Assembly: GCF_014700075.1 (NCBI RefSeq)
Contig: NZ_JACXBU010000005.1
Location: forward strand, 124,001-188,000
Source of the DNA: Pseudomonas sp. JM0905a
GTDB lineage: Bacteria; Pseudomonadota; Gammaproteobacteria; Pseudomonadales; Pseudomonadaceae
Direction of reading: 5' to 3'
Length of the DNA: 64,000 bases
Shown: positions 7,779-16,274 of the stretch, piece by piece
Layout: every line of letters starts with the position of its first letter
How positions within the stretch are numbered: the first letter of the stretch is position 1
Position numbers and translations under genes: made by a program
Notes under the pieces: generated by a model
What the model saw: the letters and a program-made list of their open reading frames with translations, nothing else
Database searches by the model: none
Told to the model about the DNA's origin: nothing

Positions 7779-9298
7779 GCCTGCGCCAATCCATGGCCGG
7801 ACTGCACACCTGGGGCGGACTGCTGCCGTCCTGGCTGTTGTTCGTGATCTTCTTCGCCGGCAGCATCGCCTGCTTCGACAAGGAACTGGAGCGCTGGATG
7901 CGTCCCGCGCTGCATGAGCCCTCCAGCCTCGCCGTGACTGTCGACCAGGTGCGCGACGCGATGCTGGCCAAGGCGCCGGACGCCCACGCCATCTGGATTC
8001 GTCCGCCGAGTAAGCGCGAACCCTTCTACTGGGCCGGTTACGAGCCGGCCGACGAAAGCGAGTTCGTACGTTTTGCCCTTGACCCCGCCACCGGCGAGGC
8101 GATGCCGGAAACCGTCGGCGGATTGTTCTTCTTCACCCTGCACTACGACCTCAACGCCGGGATGGTCGGCATGTACATCGTGGCCATCGCCGCCATGTTC
8201 ATGCTGGTGGCGCTGATCAGCGGCATCATCATCCACCGCCGCATCTTCAAGGACTTCTTCACCCTGCGCCCGGACGCCAACGGCCAGCGCGCCTGGCTCG
8301 ATGCGCACAACCTGTTCGGCGTGGTGGGGCTGCCGTTCCACCTGCTCATCGCCTACACGGGCCTGGCCATCTTCGTGGTGTTCTACATGCCCGCCGGCAT
8401 CCAGCGCGCCTACGACGGCGATGCCGAGGCGTTCTTCCACGACGTGATGGGCGCTTATTCGCGCGAAGACGTGAAGCAGCCGGCGCCGCCGCCGATGTCC
8501 CTCGACAGCCTGGTGGCTGATGCCCACCGTCGTTGGGGCGGTAACGAGACGGGCTGGATCAGCGTGCATCATCCAGGCGATGCCGCTGCCGTGGTGGATA
8601 TCCGCCGCTACGACCGGTCCGGCATCGTCGACTTCCAGTGGACCCTGTCCTACGACGCCGCCAGCGGTGAGCTGCTCCAGGAACAGAAACCCTACAGCCC
8701 CGGCTACCAGAGCTATGCCTGGCTGACCAACCTGCACATGGCACAGTTCGGCGGCCAGATCGTCCGCGCCCTCTACCTGCTACTCGGTCTGATGGGCTGC
8801 GCAATGCTGGTGGCCGGCCTGCAGGTCTGGCTTCGCAAGCGCGAAGCACGCGGCGGCTACGGCATCGGCCTGGTGCGCGCACTGAATGGTGCAGTGGTCG
8901 GTGGCCTGCCAGTGGCCAGCCTCGGCCTGCTCTATGGCAATCGCCTGCTGCCGGCTGGCATGGCCGAGCGCGCCAGTGCCGAAACCTGGCTATTCGTCGG
9001 CGTCTGGCTGCTGGTGGCGGCCTGGGCCGTGCTGCGCCGACACAGCGGCAAGGTCGCCCGCGACGTGCTGGCCGTGGTGGCCGTCCTGGCTTTCGGCCTG
9101 CCGCTGCTCAATGCGGCGCTCACGCCCCAGGGCAGCCTGTTGGCCACCCTGGTACGCGGTGATTGGGACATGGCCGGCATCGACCTCGTGCTGCTTGCGG
9201 CCGGCGTGCTCTGCGGCTTGCTGGCCTGGCGCCGTTCGCAACCGCAGGTGGTGAAAGCACCGCGTGTCCGCCGTCGCTTGTTAGAGGAGAGCGCCTGA
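7775..9298 (+). CDS. PepSY-associated transmembrane protein (siderophore-iron reductase-like)
   Basis: The 507-residue protein starts SLRQSMAGLHTWGGLLPSWLLFVIFFAGSIACFD, the classic first helix of the PepSY_TM family (PiuB/FoxB type). Further helices lie at about 130-155, 190-215, 330-355 and near the C-terminus, with periplasmic PepSY-like segments between (LVADAHRRWGGNETGWISVHHPGD). Conserved histidines in H10, H128, H146 and H179 regions could ligate haem. Related proteins are thought to reduce Fe(III)-siderophore in the periplasm or inner membrane. It overlaps DUF3649 upstream and DUF3325 downstream (TGATG), forming one operon directed at the oppositely oriented receptor operon. Confidence 0.88.
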   Translation: MSLRQSMAGLHTWGGLLPSWLLFVIFFAGSIACFDKELERWMRPALHEPSSLAVTVDQVRDAMLAKAPDAHAIWIRPPSKREPFYWAGYEPADESEFVRFALDPATGEAMPETVGGLFFFTLHYDLNAGMVGMYIVAIAAMFMLVALISGIIIHRRIFKDFFTLRPDANGQRAWLDAHNLFGVVGLPFHLLIAYTGLAIFVVFYMPAGIQRAYDGDAEAFFHDVMGAYSREDVKQPAPPPMSLDSLVADAHRRWGGNETGWISVHHPGDAAAVVDIRRYDRSGIVDFQWTLSYDAASGELLQEQKPYSPGYQSYAWLTNLHMAQFGGQIVRALYLLLGLMGCAMLVAGLQVWLRKREARGGYGIGLVRALNGAVVGGLPVASLGLLYGNRLLPAGMAERASAETWLFVGVWLLVAAWAVLRRHSGKVARDVLAVVAVLAFGLPLLNAALTPQGSLLATLVRGDWDMAGIDLVLLAAGVLCGLLAWRRSQPQVVKAPRVRRRLLEESA

Positions 9299-9621
9299 TG
9301 CTGGTCCTGAGCTTTGCCTTCTGCTACCTCGCCATGACCGGTCTTGCCCTGGCGATGTCGCGCCAGCACAAACTGGTATTCAGCGGCGCCCCGAGTGAAT
9401 CCCGCAGCCGCCTGCTGCAGATAGGTGCGGTGCTTGCCATGCTCGTCGGCCTGGTCCTGGCCATTGCCGAACTGGGCGGAGAAATCGGCGGCGTGATCTG
9501 GCTCTGCCAACTGATGCTCGCCGGTCTGCTGCTGGTTGCACTGCTGGCCTGGCAGGCTCGCTGGGTGCTGCCGCTGGTGGCCCTGTTGCCGCTGGGAGGC
9601 GGCGTGCTGGCTCTGGTCTGA
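9298..9621 (+). CDS. DUF3325 membrane protein of the iron-uptake operon
   Basis: The ATG at 9298 overlaps the previous stop (TGATG) and gives a 107-residue protein with three to four membrane helices: LVLSFAFCYLAMTGLALAMS, LLQIGAVLAMLVGLVLAIA, VIWLCQLMLAGLLLVALLAW and VLPLVALLPLGGGVLAL. Between the first two lies a short polar loop containing RQHKLVF. DUF3325 is the usual third member of DUF3649/PepSY_TM/DUF3325 clusters next to siderophore receptors; its function is unknown. Longer open frame upstream is inside the PepSY gene and is not used. Confidence 0.82.
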   Translation: MLVLSFAFCYLAMTGLALAMSRQHKLVFSGAPSESRSRLLQIGAVLAMLVGLVLAIAELGGEIGGVIWLCQLMLAGLLLVALLAWQARWVLPLVALLPLGGGVLALV

Positions 9622-9708
9622 ACCGTCCGACTGGAGCCGATATCGCGGGATACCGGCAGGCGTAAACTGGTCCTGGCGGTGCCCTGCATCACCGTCAGGA
9701 GGTGTTCC

Positions 9709-10218
9709 ATGCGACCCACGCTGCCCCTCATCGTGCTGGCCCTGCTGATCCTGTCTCCGTCCGTTCTGGCATCCTCCACCGAGGTCAGCTTCAGCGATCC
9801 GGACAAGTACAGCGACGCGCGCCTGTACCGTGATTACGGCCGTGGCGCAGACGACTTCGTGCTGAAGGACCTCAAGGCGCACATCGAGAAGCTCGGCGAG
9901 CGCTACCTGCAACCCGGGCAGACGCTCAAGGTGGACGTCCGCGACATCGACCTGGCCGGCCAGTATGAACCCTGGCGGGTGAACTTCCAGGATGTACGCT
10001 TCATGCGCGAAGTGACCTGGCCCCGGATCAAGCTGCACTACAGCCTTGAGCAGGACGGCAAGGTGCTGGTCAGCCGCGATGTGACGGTGATCGACCAGTC
10101 CTACCTGCAGCACGGCAACTACTACTTCAGCAACGACCGTCTGCGCTACGAGAAGACCATGCTGGATGATTGGTTCCGCTGGAACATCGGGTCGAAGGAC
10201 AAGACGGTTTCGTATTGA
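9709..10218 (+). CDS. DUF3016-family secreted protein
   Basis: The 169-residue product begins with a signal peptide (LPLIVLALLILSPSVLAS) and continues STEVSFSDPDKYSDARLYRDYG, the hallmark of DUF3016. GGAGG lies 5-7 bp before this ATG, which decides the start over an in-frame upstream ATG at 9679. It is probably periplasmic; no enzymatic motif is visible. It lies 87 bp after DUF3325 on the same strand and may be read through from the iron operon, but it is also found outside such clusters. Two REP-like repeat types follow it. Confidence 0.78.
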   Translation: MRPTLPLIVLALLILSPSVLASSTEVSFSDPDKYSDARLYRDYGRGADDFVLKDLKAHIEKLGERYLQPGQTLKVDVRDIDLAGQYEPWRVNFQDVRFMREVTWPRIKLHYSLEQDGKVLVSRDVTVIDQSYLQHGNYYFSNDRLRYEKTMLDDWFRWNIGSKDKTVSY

Positions 10219-10520
10219 TTGGCGGGGCAGGGCGGACCTGCGGCCCGCTTGGCGAATGAATTCGCCCCTACAGGGTTGTGCCTAAGGTCGGCAGAGAGTC
10301 ACCCCTCGCCCGCTTGCGGGAGAGGGGCGGGGGGTGAGGGAAATTTCAAGCCGACTCGGTGCCATTTCCTTTCGCGAATGAATTCGCTTCCCCAGGAAAG
10401 GGCAGGGCTGCGCCCTGCTTAGCGATTGAAATCGCCCCCACAAAGCCGTCGCCACAGAGGTGAGCCGATAGTCACCGCTCGCCCGCTTGCGGGAGAGGGG
10501 CCGGGGGTGAGGGAGGCCCG
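10219..10520. repeat. 302-bp intergenic block of REP-like palindromes
   Basis: No gene is seen. The gap consists largely of repeats: GGCGAATGAATTCGCC (10251-10266), a variant GCGAATGAATTCGC (10374-10387) and a variant AGCGATTGAAATCGCC (10421-10436), plus two copies of a CCCGCTTGCGGG-centred hairpin ending in AGAGGGG (10302-10327, 10475-10500). They separate the convergent DUF3016 and receptor genes and may serve as transcript 3-prime structures. Confidence 0.8.
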
Positions 10521-13067
10521 TTAGAACTCCACGCTGTAACTCAAACTGTAGGTACGACCACGACCGTGGTAGTCGAACAGGTCGGCGGGGATGTTGGCAC
10601 TGTAGAACACCTGCGCGCGCTGGCCCCAGACGGTGGTGTAGTCCTTGTCCAGCAGGTTCTGGATGCCGAAGTTGAGGGTGCCCACCGGCAGGACCTGGCT
10701 GCCCAGCAGGTCGAAGGTCGCGTAGCCGTCGATCTTGTGGTCGTTGCCGTCGAACTGGCCGTTAGCGAGCACGTTGCCGTCGTCGGACAGGTTGAAGGTA
10801 CGCACGCCTTGCAGACGCAGGCTGGTTTCGCCGTCCTGCCAGCCGACGAAGGCGGTCAGCTTGGAAGGGCTGGCGGCGGTCACGTCCTGCTTCTGCCAGC
10901 GGTCGTCGATCTTCTGCTGGGAACGGATGGCCAGGGCGCTGGTGCCCACCTGCCAGTTGTCGTTCAGCCAGTAGTTGGCCTGGCCTTCCAGGCCGTAGTT
11001 GCGCTTCTTGTTGTCCAGTTGCTCCACCAGCAGGGTGGTGCGGTTGTAGGTGATGCTCTTGTCGGACCACGCATAGAAGGCCGCCAACTGGGCATCCAGG
11101 CTGCCGTCGTAATGGCGCCAGCCGAGTTCCACCTGCTTGGTCTTGATGCCGTCCAGGGCCGAGTCCTTCACGTTCACGCCCTTCTGCAGCACCCAGCGGC
11201 CGTTGACCGGGGCGGCGGAGTAGGTGCCCTGGCCGTAGTACTTGGCCGGGTCCGGCAGCTCGAAACCTTCGGAGTAGTTGGCCCAGAGCTGCTGCGCCTT
11301 GTTCAGCTTGTAGACGGCGCCGAAGTTGTAGACGTCGACCTGATAGTCCTTCTCGCCGCCGGGGATGGCGTCGGCGCTGGTGCCGTTGCCCTTGCTGATC
11401 TGGATCTGCTGGGCTGCCGCGACGAAATCGCCGACATCGTTGTTGGTGCGCTGGCGACGCACGCCGCCGGACAGGGTGAGGTCGTCGGTGGCGCGCCAGC
11501 TGCCCTGGGCGAACAGCGAGTTGCTGTCGGTGTCGATGCCCGGATAGCGGCCGACCTTGGCGTATTCGTCGGCCACCAGGCCGCCGGTCTGGGCGGCGGT
11601 GCTGAGGTCGAACAGGGCCTGGTCGGAGTCGAAGCTTTCACGCTCGATGTCGGCGCCGTAGGTCAGGGTGAAACGGTCCCACTCCTTTACCAGCACGGCC
11701 TTCAACCCGTAGTAGTCGGTGTCCTGCTGAGAAGCGGAGTAGTAGGAGCGAGCCGGGTTGATGGCGCCGGTGCCGGTGAAGCTGATGCTCGGGTAGGGCT
11801 GGAAGGCCATCTCTTCGCTGCGGTAGTAGGCCTGCAGGTAGAGGTCGTGGCCAAGCACTTCGGGGGCGTGGTAGGTGGCGTTGAACTGGGTGCGCTCGGT
11901 GCGCGGCTCGCGGTCGAAGCTGGCGCCGCCTTCGATCTCGAAGGGTTCCAGGCCGCGCAGGCCAGCGAAGTTGCGGCCGAGGTCGACGCCCTTGTCGCCG
12001 TCATAGCCGGAGTCGTACCAATGGGCGCCGAGGCTCAGGCTGTGGCCATTGGCGAAGGCGAAGTCGAGGCTGCCCATGACGTCCACCGACTGGTTGTACT
12101 GCAGGTCGGTCTGGGTGATGTCGAGCATTACCTGGTCGCCGCTGCCGTCATAGGCGGCGCCGTTCTTCTGGTAGGCCACCGAGGCGCGGCCCTTGATCTG
12201 CTCGCTGCCACCGCTGACGGACTGGGCTGCACGCCAGTCGTGGTCCTGGCTGGTCTCGAAGCCGCTGCGCAGGCCCACTTCGCTGTTGAAGCGCGCCGGT
12301 CCCGCCTCGCCCTTCTTGGTGACGATGTTGATGATGCCGCCGGTGGCGCCGCCGCCGTACACCGCGCTGGCGCCGGAGAGCACTTCGATGCGCTCGATGT
12401 TGAACGGGTCGATGGAGTCGAACTGGCGGCTGATGCCCCGGGAGCTGTTCAGTGATACGCCGTCGATCATCACCAGGGCGCTGCGGCCGCGCATGTTCTG
12501 GCCGAAGTTGGTGCGCCCCTGGGGGCCGACGTCGAGACCGGGGATCAGTTGGCCCAGGGCTTCCTTGAAGGGTACGCCAGCCTTGGTCTGCTCCTGCAGC
12601 TGCGGCGCGTCGATGATCCACACGGTGCCCGGCAGCTCGCTGATGCTGGTGGGCGCGCGGGAGCCGACCACCACCTGGCGGTCCACTTCGATGGCGGCGC
12701 CGGAGGATTGCAGGCTGTAGCCGCCGTCCTGGGCCACGGCGTGCAGGCCACTGCCGGCCAGCAACTGGTTCAGGCCCTCGTCGACGCCGTACTGGCCGTG
12801 CAGGCCCTGGGTCTGGCGGCCGGCGGTCAGCTCGGGGCTGAAGGACAGCAGCACGCCGGCTTCACGGCCGAACTGGTTGAGCGCGGCTTCCAGCGGGCCT
12901 GCCGGGATGTCGAAGGCCTGACGCTGGCTTTCTGCACCGATTTCCAGGCTGGCGGCAACGGCTGCGCAGGGCAGGGCGGCAGCCAGGCTGAGGCCGAGCA
13001 GCAGCGGCTGCATGGCACGGACCAGGGGCTTGCGGGCAAAGCGATGGAGGCAGGGCGGATACTGCAT
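10521..13067 (-). CDS. TonB-dependent ferric-hydroxamate (IutA/ChtA-type) receptor with STN signalling domain
   Basis: The chosen ATG (13067) gives 848 residues with a signal peptide ending near AAVAA. A secretin/TonB short N-terminal (STN) domain follows (about 40-115, FDIPAGPLEAALNQFGREAGVLL). The plug begins around VVVGSRAPTSISELPGTVWII and contains GQLIPGLDVGPQGRTNFGQNMRG and IDPFNIERIEVLSGASAVYGGGATGGIINIV. The beta-barrel ends NLLDKDYTTVWGQRA...GRTYSLSYSVEF with terminal Phe. Plug and C-terminus match remembered E. coli IutA closely, so the ligand is probably aerobactin or a related citrate-hydroxamate. IutA itself lacks STN; here STN plus the adjacent FecI/FecR genes imply ligand-triggered autoregulation. 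The frame extends 60 codons upstream without signal-peptide character. Confidence 0.92.
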   Translation of the reverse strand: MQYPPCLHRFARKPLVRAMQPLLLGLSLAAALPCAAVAASLEIGAESQRQAFDIPAGPLEAALNQFGREAGVLLSFSPELTAGRQTQGLHGQYGVDEGLNQLLAGSGLHAVAQDGGYSLQSSGAAIEVDRQVVVGSRAPTSISELPGTVWIIDAPQLQEQTKAGVPFKEALGQLIPGLDVGPQGRTNFGQNMRGRSALVMIDGVSLNSSRGISRQFDSIDPFNIERIEVLSGASAVYGGGATGGIINIVTKKGEAGPARFNSEVGLRSGFETSQDHDWRAAQSVSGGSEQIKGRASVAYQKNGAAYDGSGDQVMLDITQTDLQYNQSVDVMGSLDFAFANGHSLSLGAHWYDSGYDGDKGVDLGRNFAGLRGLEPFEIEGGASFDREPRTERTQFNATYHAPEVLGHDLYLQAYYRSEEMAFQPYPSISFTGTGAINPARSYYSASQQDTDYYGLKAVLVKEWDRFTLTYGADIERESFDSDQALFDLSTAAQTGGLVADEYAKVGRYPGIDTDSNSLFAQGSWRATDDLTLSGGVRRQRTNNDVGDFVAAAQQIQISKGNGTSADAIPGGEKDYQVDVYNFGAVYKLNKAQQLWANYSEGFELPDPAKYYGQGTYSAAPVNGRWVLQKGVNVKDSALDGIKTKQVELGWRHYDGSLDAQLAAFYAWSDKSITYNRTTLLVEQLDNKKRNYGLEGQANYWLNDNWQVGTSALAIRSQQKIDDRWQKQDVTAASPSKLTAFVGWQDGETSLRLQGVRTFNLSDDGNVLANGQFDGNDHKIDGYATFDLLGSQVLPVGTLNFGIQNLLDKDYTTVWGQRAQVFYSANIPADLFDYHGRGRTYSLSYSVEF

Positions 13068-13262
13068 GGAGGCGTCTCGACTGTGAATTGGGAAGGTCTC
13101 TGCCTGCCTTGTCACGCGAGATCGGAAAAAAGGCTCAGCTTTCGCAAGAAATTGATGGATTGGCCCCTGCGGGTGGATGTCGCTTTTCACATCCACCAAC
13201 GGAGCTCGATCGGGCCTCGAACAGTGGACCGATGAAGCGTGGTCCACCCTACGAACTCGCGG

Positions 13263-14225
13263 TCACCCCGTGGCGCGCGGATGCACCTTGATCCAGTAGC
13301 GGGTCAGGCTGTGCACTTCCACCGGCAGCGCCTTGGGCAACAGGGCGAGGATGCGTTCGGTGTTGTCCAGCGGGTAGCTGCCGGAAATCAGCAGACCGGC
13401 CACCTGCGGGTCGCAACTGAGGTGGCCGCGTCGGTAGCGGCCGAGTTCAGCGAGGAAGTCGTCCAGGCGCATATGGCTTGCCACCAGCATTCCCTGGGTC
13501 CAGGCCAGGCTGTCTTCGCTGGCGCTTGCGGGCGGGTCGATGCGGGTGGGTGAGAGGTTGGCCTGTTGGCCGGGCATCAGCGACTGGCGCTGGCCATCGG
13601 CGAGCAGGTCGGCACTGCCATCGAACAGGCTGACGCGGCTGCTGCGTTCGAGGACGCGCACGTTCAGGCGACCGCCACGGCTTTCGATCAGGCCCTGGGG
13701 CGTGTGGATTCGCAACGGACGCGGATCGCTGACGCCGTCGAGGAGAATTTCCCCTTGACGCATCTCGATCAGCCGCTGTCCCGCATCGAAGCGGATATCC
13801 ACCGCGCTGGCGGTGTTCAGCTCCAGGTGCGAGCCATCGGCCAGGTGCAATGCTCGACGTTCACCGACGCCGGTGGATTCGTCGCTGCGCAGGGCCATCA
13901 TGGGTTCGCTGTCGCGCAGGCTGAAGGCCCCGCCGCCGACCAGGGCGCAGAGCATCAGCAGCTTGAGCGCTTCGCGGCGGTTGCGCTGGGCGGGGGCGCC
14001 GAGGGCCGCCACGGCCAGCGGGGTATCCAGGCCGCGCAGGCCCTGATTGATGGCTTCGATGCGTTGCCAGGCGCGCTCGTGCTCGCTATCGGCGGAGCGC
14101 CACTCCTGCCAGGCCTGGTGGCGCTGCTCGCTGATGTCGCCGCTCTGCAGTTCCACCAGCCATTCCACGGCCTGTTCGGCCACGGCCGGGGCGATGTGGC
14201 TGCGATCAACAGTGGAAAGTCTCAT
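13263..14225 (-). CDS. FecR-type anti-sigma factor / signal transducer
   Basis: The 320-residue protein has the FecR plan. An N-terminal cytoplasmic DUF4880-like domain (AVEWLVELQSGDISEQRHQAWQEWRSADSEHERAWQRIE) is followed by one membrane helix near residues 85-105 (ALKLLMLCALVGGGAF), then the periplasmic FecR domain (ALHLADGSHLELNTASAVDIRF...EILLDG) and a C-terminal STN-contacting region. It keeps the sigma factor inactive or primed until the ferrisiderophore-loaded receptor signals. Its start is one base past the FecI stop. The receptor gene follows 195 bp downstream on the same strand. Confidence 0.93.
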   Translation of the reverse strand: MRLSTVDRSHIAPAVAEQAVEWLVELQSGDISEQRHQAWQEWRSADSEHERAWQRIEAINQGLRGLDTPLAVAALGAPAQRNRREALKLLMLCALVGGGAFSLRDSEPMMALRSDESTGVGERRALHLADGSHLELNTASAVDIRFDAGQRLIEMRQGEILLDGVSDPRPLRIHTPQGLIESRGGRLNVRVLERSSRVSLFDGSADLLADGQRQSLMPGQQANLSPTRIDPPASASEDSLAWTQGMLVASHMRLDDFLAELGRYRRGHLSCDPQVAGLLISGSYPLDNTERILALLPKALPVEVHSLTRYWIKVHPRATG

Positions 14226-14226
14226 C

Positions 14227-14784
14227 TCAGAAGCTCTCCGCGAAGTAGCAGCGCTGCGCCGCCCTGACCATGTGGCGCTTCACGGTGGACAGGGATATGT
14301 CGAGCTGCTCGGCGATTTCGGCGTAGGTCATGCCATCCACCTGGGCGAGCAGGAAGACTTTCTTCGCCTGCGGCGGCAGGCCGTCCAGCAGGCGATCCAG
14401 TTCCACCAGAGTTTCCAGGATGATGGCGCGCTCTTCTTCGCTCGGTGCCAGTGCTTCCGGCTGCGCGGCGAGCGCTTCGAGGTAAGCGCGCTCAATGTCC
14501 TGACGGCGGTAGTGGTTGGCCAGTACGCGCCTGGCCACGGTGGTGAGGAAGGCGCGAGGCTCCAGAATCACCGGCGTTTCCCGCGCCAGCAGCACCCGCA
14601 GGAAGGTGTCCTGGGTGAGGTCGGCGGCATTCTGCGGGCAGCCCAGGCGACGGCGCAGCCAGTCTGTCAGCCAGCCACGGTGGTCGCTGTAGAGCTTCTG
14701 CAGGGAGTCGGCTGGCGGAGGTGAAAGGGCGTCGGCGCCGTGATTCAAGAGCGGGTCTCGGAAGCAAATGGGAATGTTTCGCAT
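14227..14784 (-). CDS. FecI-type ECF sigma factor
   Basis: The product is up to 185 residues, with sigma region 2 (LYSDHRGWLTDWLRRRLGCPQNAADLTQDTFLRVL) and region 4 (LPPQAKKVFLLAQVDGMTYAEIAEQLDISLSTVKRHMVRA). It should direct RNA polymerase to the receptor promoter when FecR is signalled. The ATG start overlaps a Fur-like 19-mer (14767-14785). A TTG 12 codons in would place that box upstream and give a length closer to most FecI proteins, so the true start is uncertain. FecI, FecR and the receptor form a collinear set. Confidence 0.92.
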   Translation of the reverse strand: MRNIPICFRDPLLNHGADALSPPPADSLQKLYSDHRGWLTDWLRRRLGCPQNAADLTQDTFLRVLLARETPVILEPRAFLTTVARRVLANHYRRQDIERAYLEALAAQPEALAPSEEERAIILETLVELDRLLDGLPPQAKKVFLLAQVDGMTYAEIAEQLDISLSTVKRHMVRAAQRCYFAESF

Positions 14785-14785
14785 T
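14767..14785 (-). promoter_or_regulatory. Fur-like box at the fecI-type gene
   Basis: Read on the minus strand the site is AATGCGAAACATTCCCATT. It differs at only three positions from AATGCGAAAGATTTTCATT found before icmP (35232-35250, plus strand), another gene of an iron-regulated family. FecI genes are typically Fur-repressed. The match to the canonical Fur consensus is moderate. Confidence 0.5.
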
Positions 14786-14914
14786 CTATAGTTGCTGGCC
14801 GGACTTCAGCAATAATCAGCGGGTATCGAAGAATCTTCTTAACTTGCTGTAGGAATGGTGGAACCGCCCAACACGCTCCGTGGTCAATTGCCAACAAAAT
14901 CTGGAGAAACCACT

Positions 14915-15322
14915 ATGCTTTCGCGTCACTGCAACCGTCGTCTCGCTTCCGTCCTGATCGCCGGCCAGTTCGTCTTCCTTGCCCAGATGCCGCTGGCCCA
15001 GGCCGCCATGATCGGCACGCCGCAGGCCATGCAGGAGCAAACCCAGCAGCAGCACCAACCGGTCGACCAGGCGCAATTGCGCGCCATGCTCGACGACAAG
15101 CAGGTGCAGCAGAAGCTCGAATCACTCGGCGTGCCCCGCGAGCAGGTGGAGGCGCGAATTGCGAGTTTGACGCCAGCGGAGCTCCAGCAGTTCAACCAGC
15201 GCCTGGAGCAGGAACCGGCCGGCGGCTGGGTGGGGATCATCGTGCTGTTCCTGGTGATCTTCATCATCACCGACATGCTCTGCGCCACTGACATCTTCAG
15301 CTTCATCAAGTGCATCAACTGA
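14915..15322 (+). CDS. PA2779-family exported small protein
   Basis: The 135-residue protein has a signal peptide (LASVLIAGQFVFLAQMPLAQA, cleavage near residue 30-31). A Gln-rich, helical, charged middle follows (DQAQLRAMLDDKQVQQKLESLGVPREQVEARIASLTPAELQQFNQRL), then a Gly-Gly at 103-104. The very hydrophobic C-terminal segment begins WVGIIVLFLVIFIITD and ends TDIFSFIKCIN. This is the layout of PA2779-family proteins, always found beside a C39-like peptidase as I remember. CTGGAGA precedes the ATG. The stop overlaps the peptidase start (TGATG). Function unknown; the GG ahead of a hydrophobic tail suggests it may be cleaved by its neighbour. Confidence 0.85.
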   Translation: MLSRHCNRRLASVLIAGQFVFLAQMPLAQAAMIGTPQAMQEQTQQQHQPVDQAQLRAMLDDKQVQQKLESLGVPREQVEARIASLTPAELQQFNQRLEQEPAGGWVGIIVLFLVIFIITDMLCATDIFSFIKCIN

Positions 15323-16269
15323 TGCGGCTCTGGCTCGCCGTCCTGGTGCTGGCCCTGACGGGCTGCGCCGGGCAGCAACCCATGCTGACGCCGCAGAGCG
15401 ATCGGCTGCCCCAGCGGGTGGAGCTGACCCAGACGCCGTTCTACCCGCAGGAAATCTACCAGTGCGGCCCGGCCGCGCTGGCCACTCTGCTGGTGCAGCG
15501 GGGCGTGAAGACTTCACCTGAAGAGCTCACTCCCAAGGTCTATCTGCCCGCCCGTGAGGGCAGCCTGAAGCTGGAGCTGGTGGCCGCAGCGCGACAGTAC
15601 GGCATGCTCGTGTACCCGCTTGAGCCGAACCTGGATGCACTGCTGGCCCAGGTGGCTGCGGGCAATCCGGTGCTGGTGATGCAGAACCTCGGGCTGGACT
15701 GGCTGCCGCGCTGGCACTTCGCGGTGGTAGTGGGCTATGACCGTGGCAAGGATGAACTGGTGCTGCGTTCCGGCACCGAGAAGCGCTGGGTGACCGACCT
15801 GCGCAGCTTCGACCGCACCTGGCAGCGTGCTGAGCGCTGGGCCGTGGTGACGCTGCCGACGGACAAGCTGCCGGCGGAAGCGCAACTGGAACCCTGGATC
15901 AAGGCTGCCAGCGATCTGGAGCAGACCGCCCAGCGCCCAGCGGCGGAACGCGCCTATCGCACGGCTGCCGAACATTGGTCGAAGGAGCCGCTGCCGCTCT
16001 TCGCCCTGGCCAACGCCCGCTATGCCGAAGGGGATCGCGACGGCGCCGAAGTGGCCCTGCGCGAAAGCCTGAAGCGCAAGCCGGACTACGCCCTGGGTTG
16101 GTTCAACCTGTCGGAAGTACTCAACGAGAAAGGCTGTACGACGCAGGCCCAACATGCCCGTGCCTGCGCTCGCCAGTTGGCGCCGGGGGACGCGCGTTTG
16201 GCGTCGCCGCTGGATGCGGTTCCCAACGGCAAAGGACAGTGCGGCGCGCTGCCGGTGTGCGGAGAGTGA
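15322..16269 (+). CDS. PA2778-family C39-like cysteine peptidase lipoprotein with TPR repeats
   Basis: Of two possible ATGs, the one at 15322 overlaps the upstream stop and gives 315 residues starting MRLWLAVLVLALTGC. LTGC is a lipobox with Cys15 as lipidation site. The peptidase C39-like domain has the nucleophile in YQCGPAALATLL (Cys48) and the histidine in RWHFAVVVGYD (His132). From about residue 195 two to three TPR-like helices follow (ERAYRTAAEHWSKEPLPLFALANARYAEGDRDGAEVALRESLKRKPDYALGWFNLSEVL). Most C39 peptidases are fused to ABC exporters and cut after Gly-Gly; this one is a free envelope lipoprotein. Translational coupling to the PA2779-family gene implies a joint role. Confidence 0.88.
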   Translation: MRLWLAVLVLALTGCAGQQPMLTPQSDRLPQRVELTQTPFYPQEIYQCGPAALATLLVQRGVKTSPEELTPKVYLPAREGSLKLELVAAARQYGMLVYPLEPNLDALLAQVAAGNPVLVMQNLGLDWLPRWHFAVVVGYDRGKDELVLRSGTEKRWVTDLRSFDRTWQRAERWAVVTLPTDKLPAEAQLEPWIKAASDLEQTAQRPAAERAYRTAAEHWSKEPLPLFALANARYAEGDRDGAEVALRESLKRKPDYALGWFNLSEVLNEKGCTTQAQHARACARQLAPGDARLASPLDAVPNGKGQCGALPVCGE

Positions 16270-16274
16270 AGAGC

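Noticed and set aside
13068..13262. FecI-dependent promoter upstream of the receptor
   Set aside because: Expected by analogy with other FecI systems, but I could not find a convincing -35/-10 pair in this gap.
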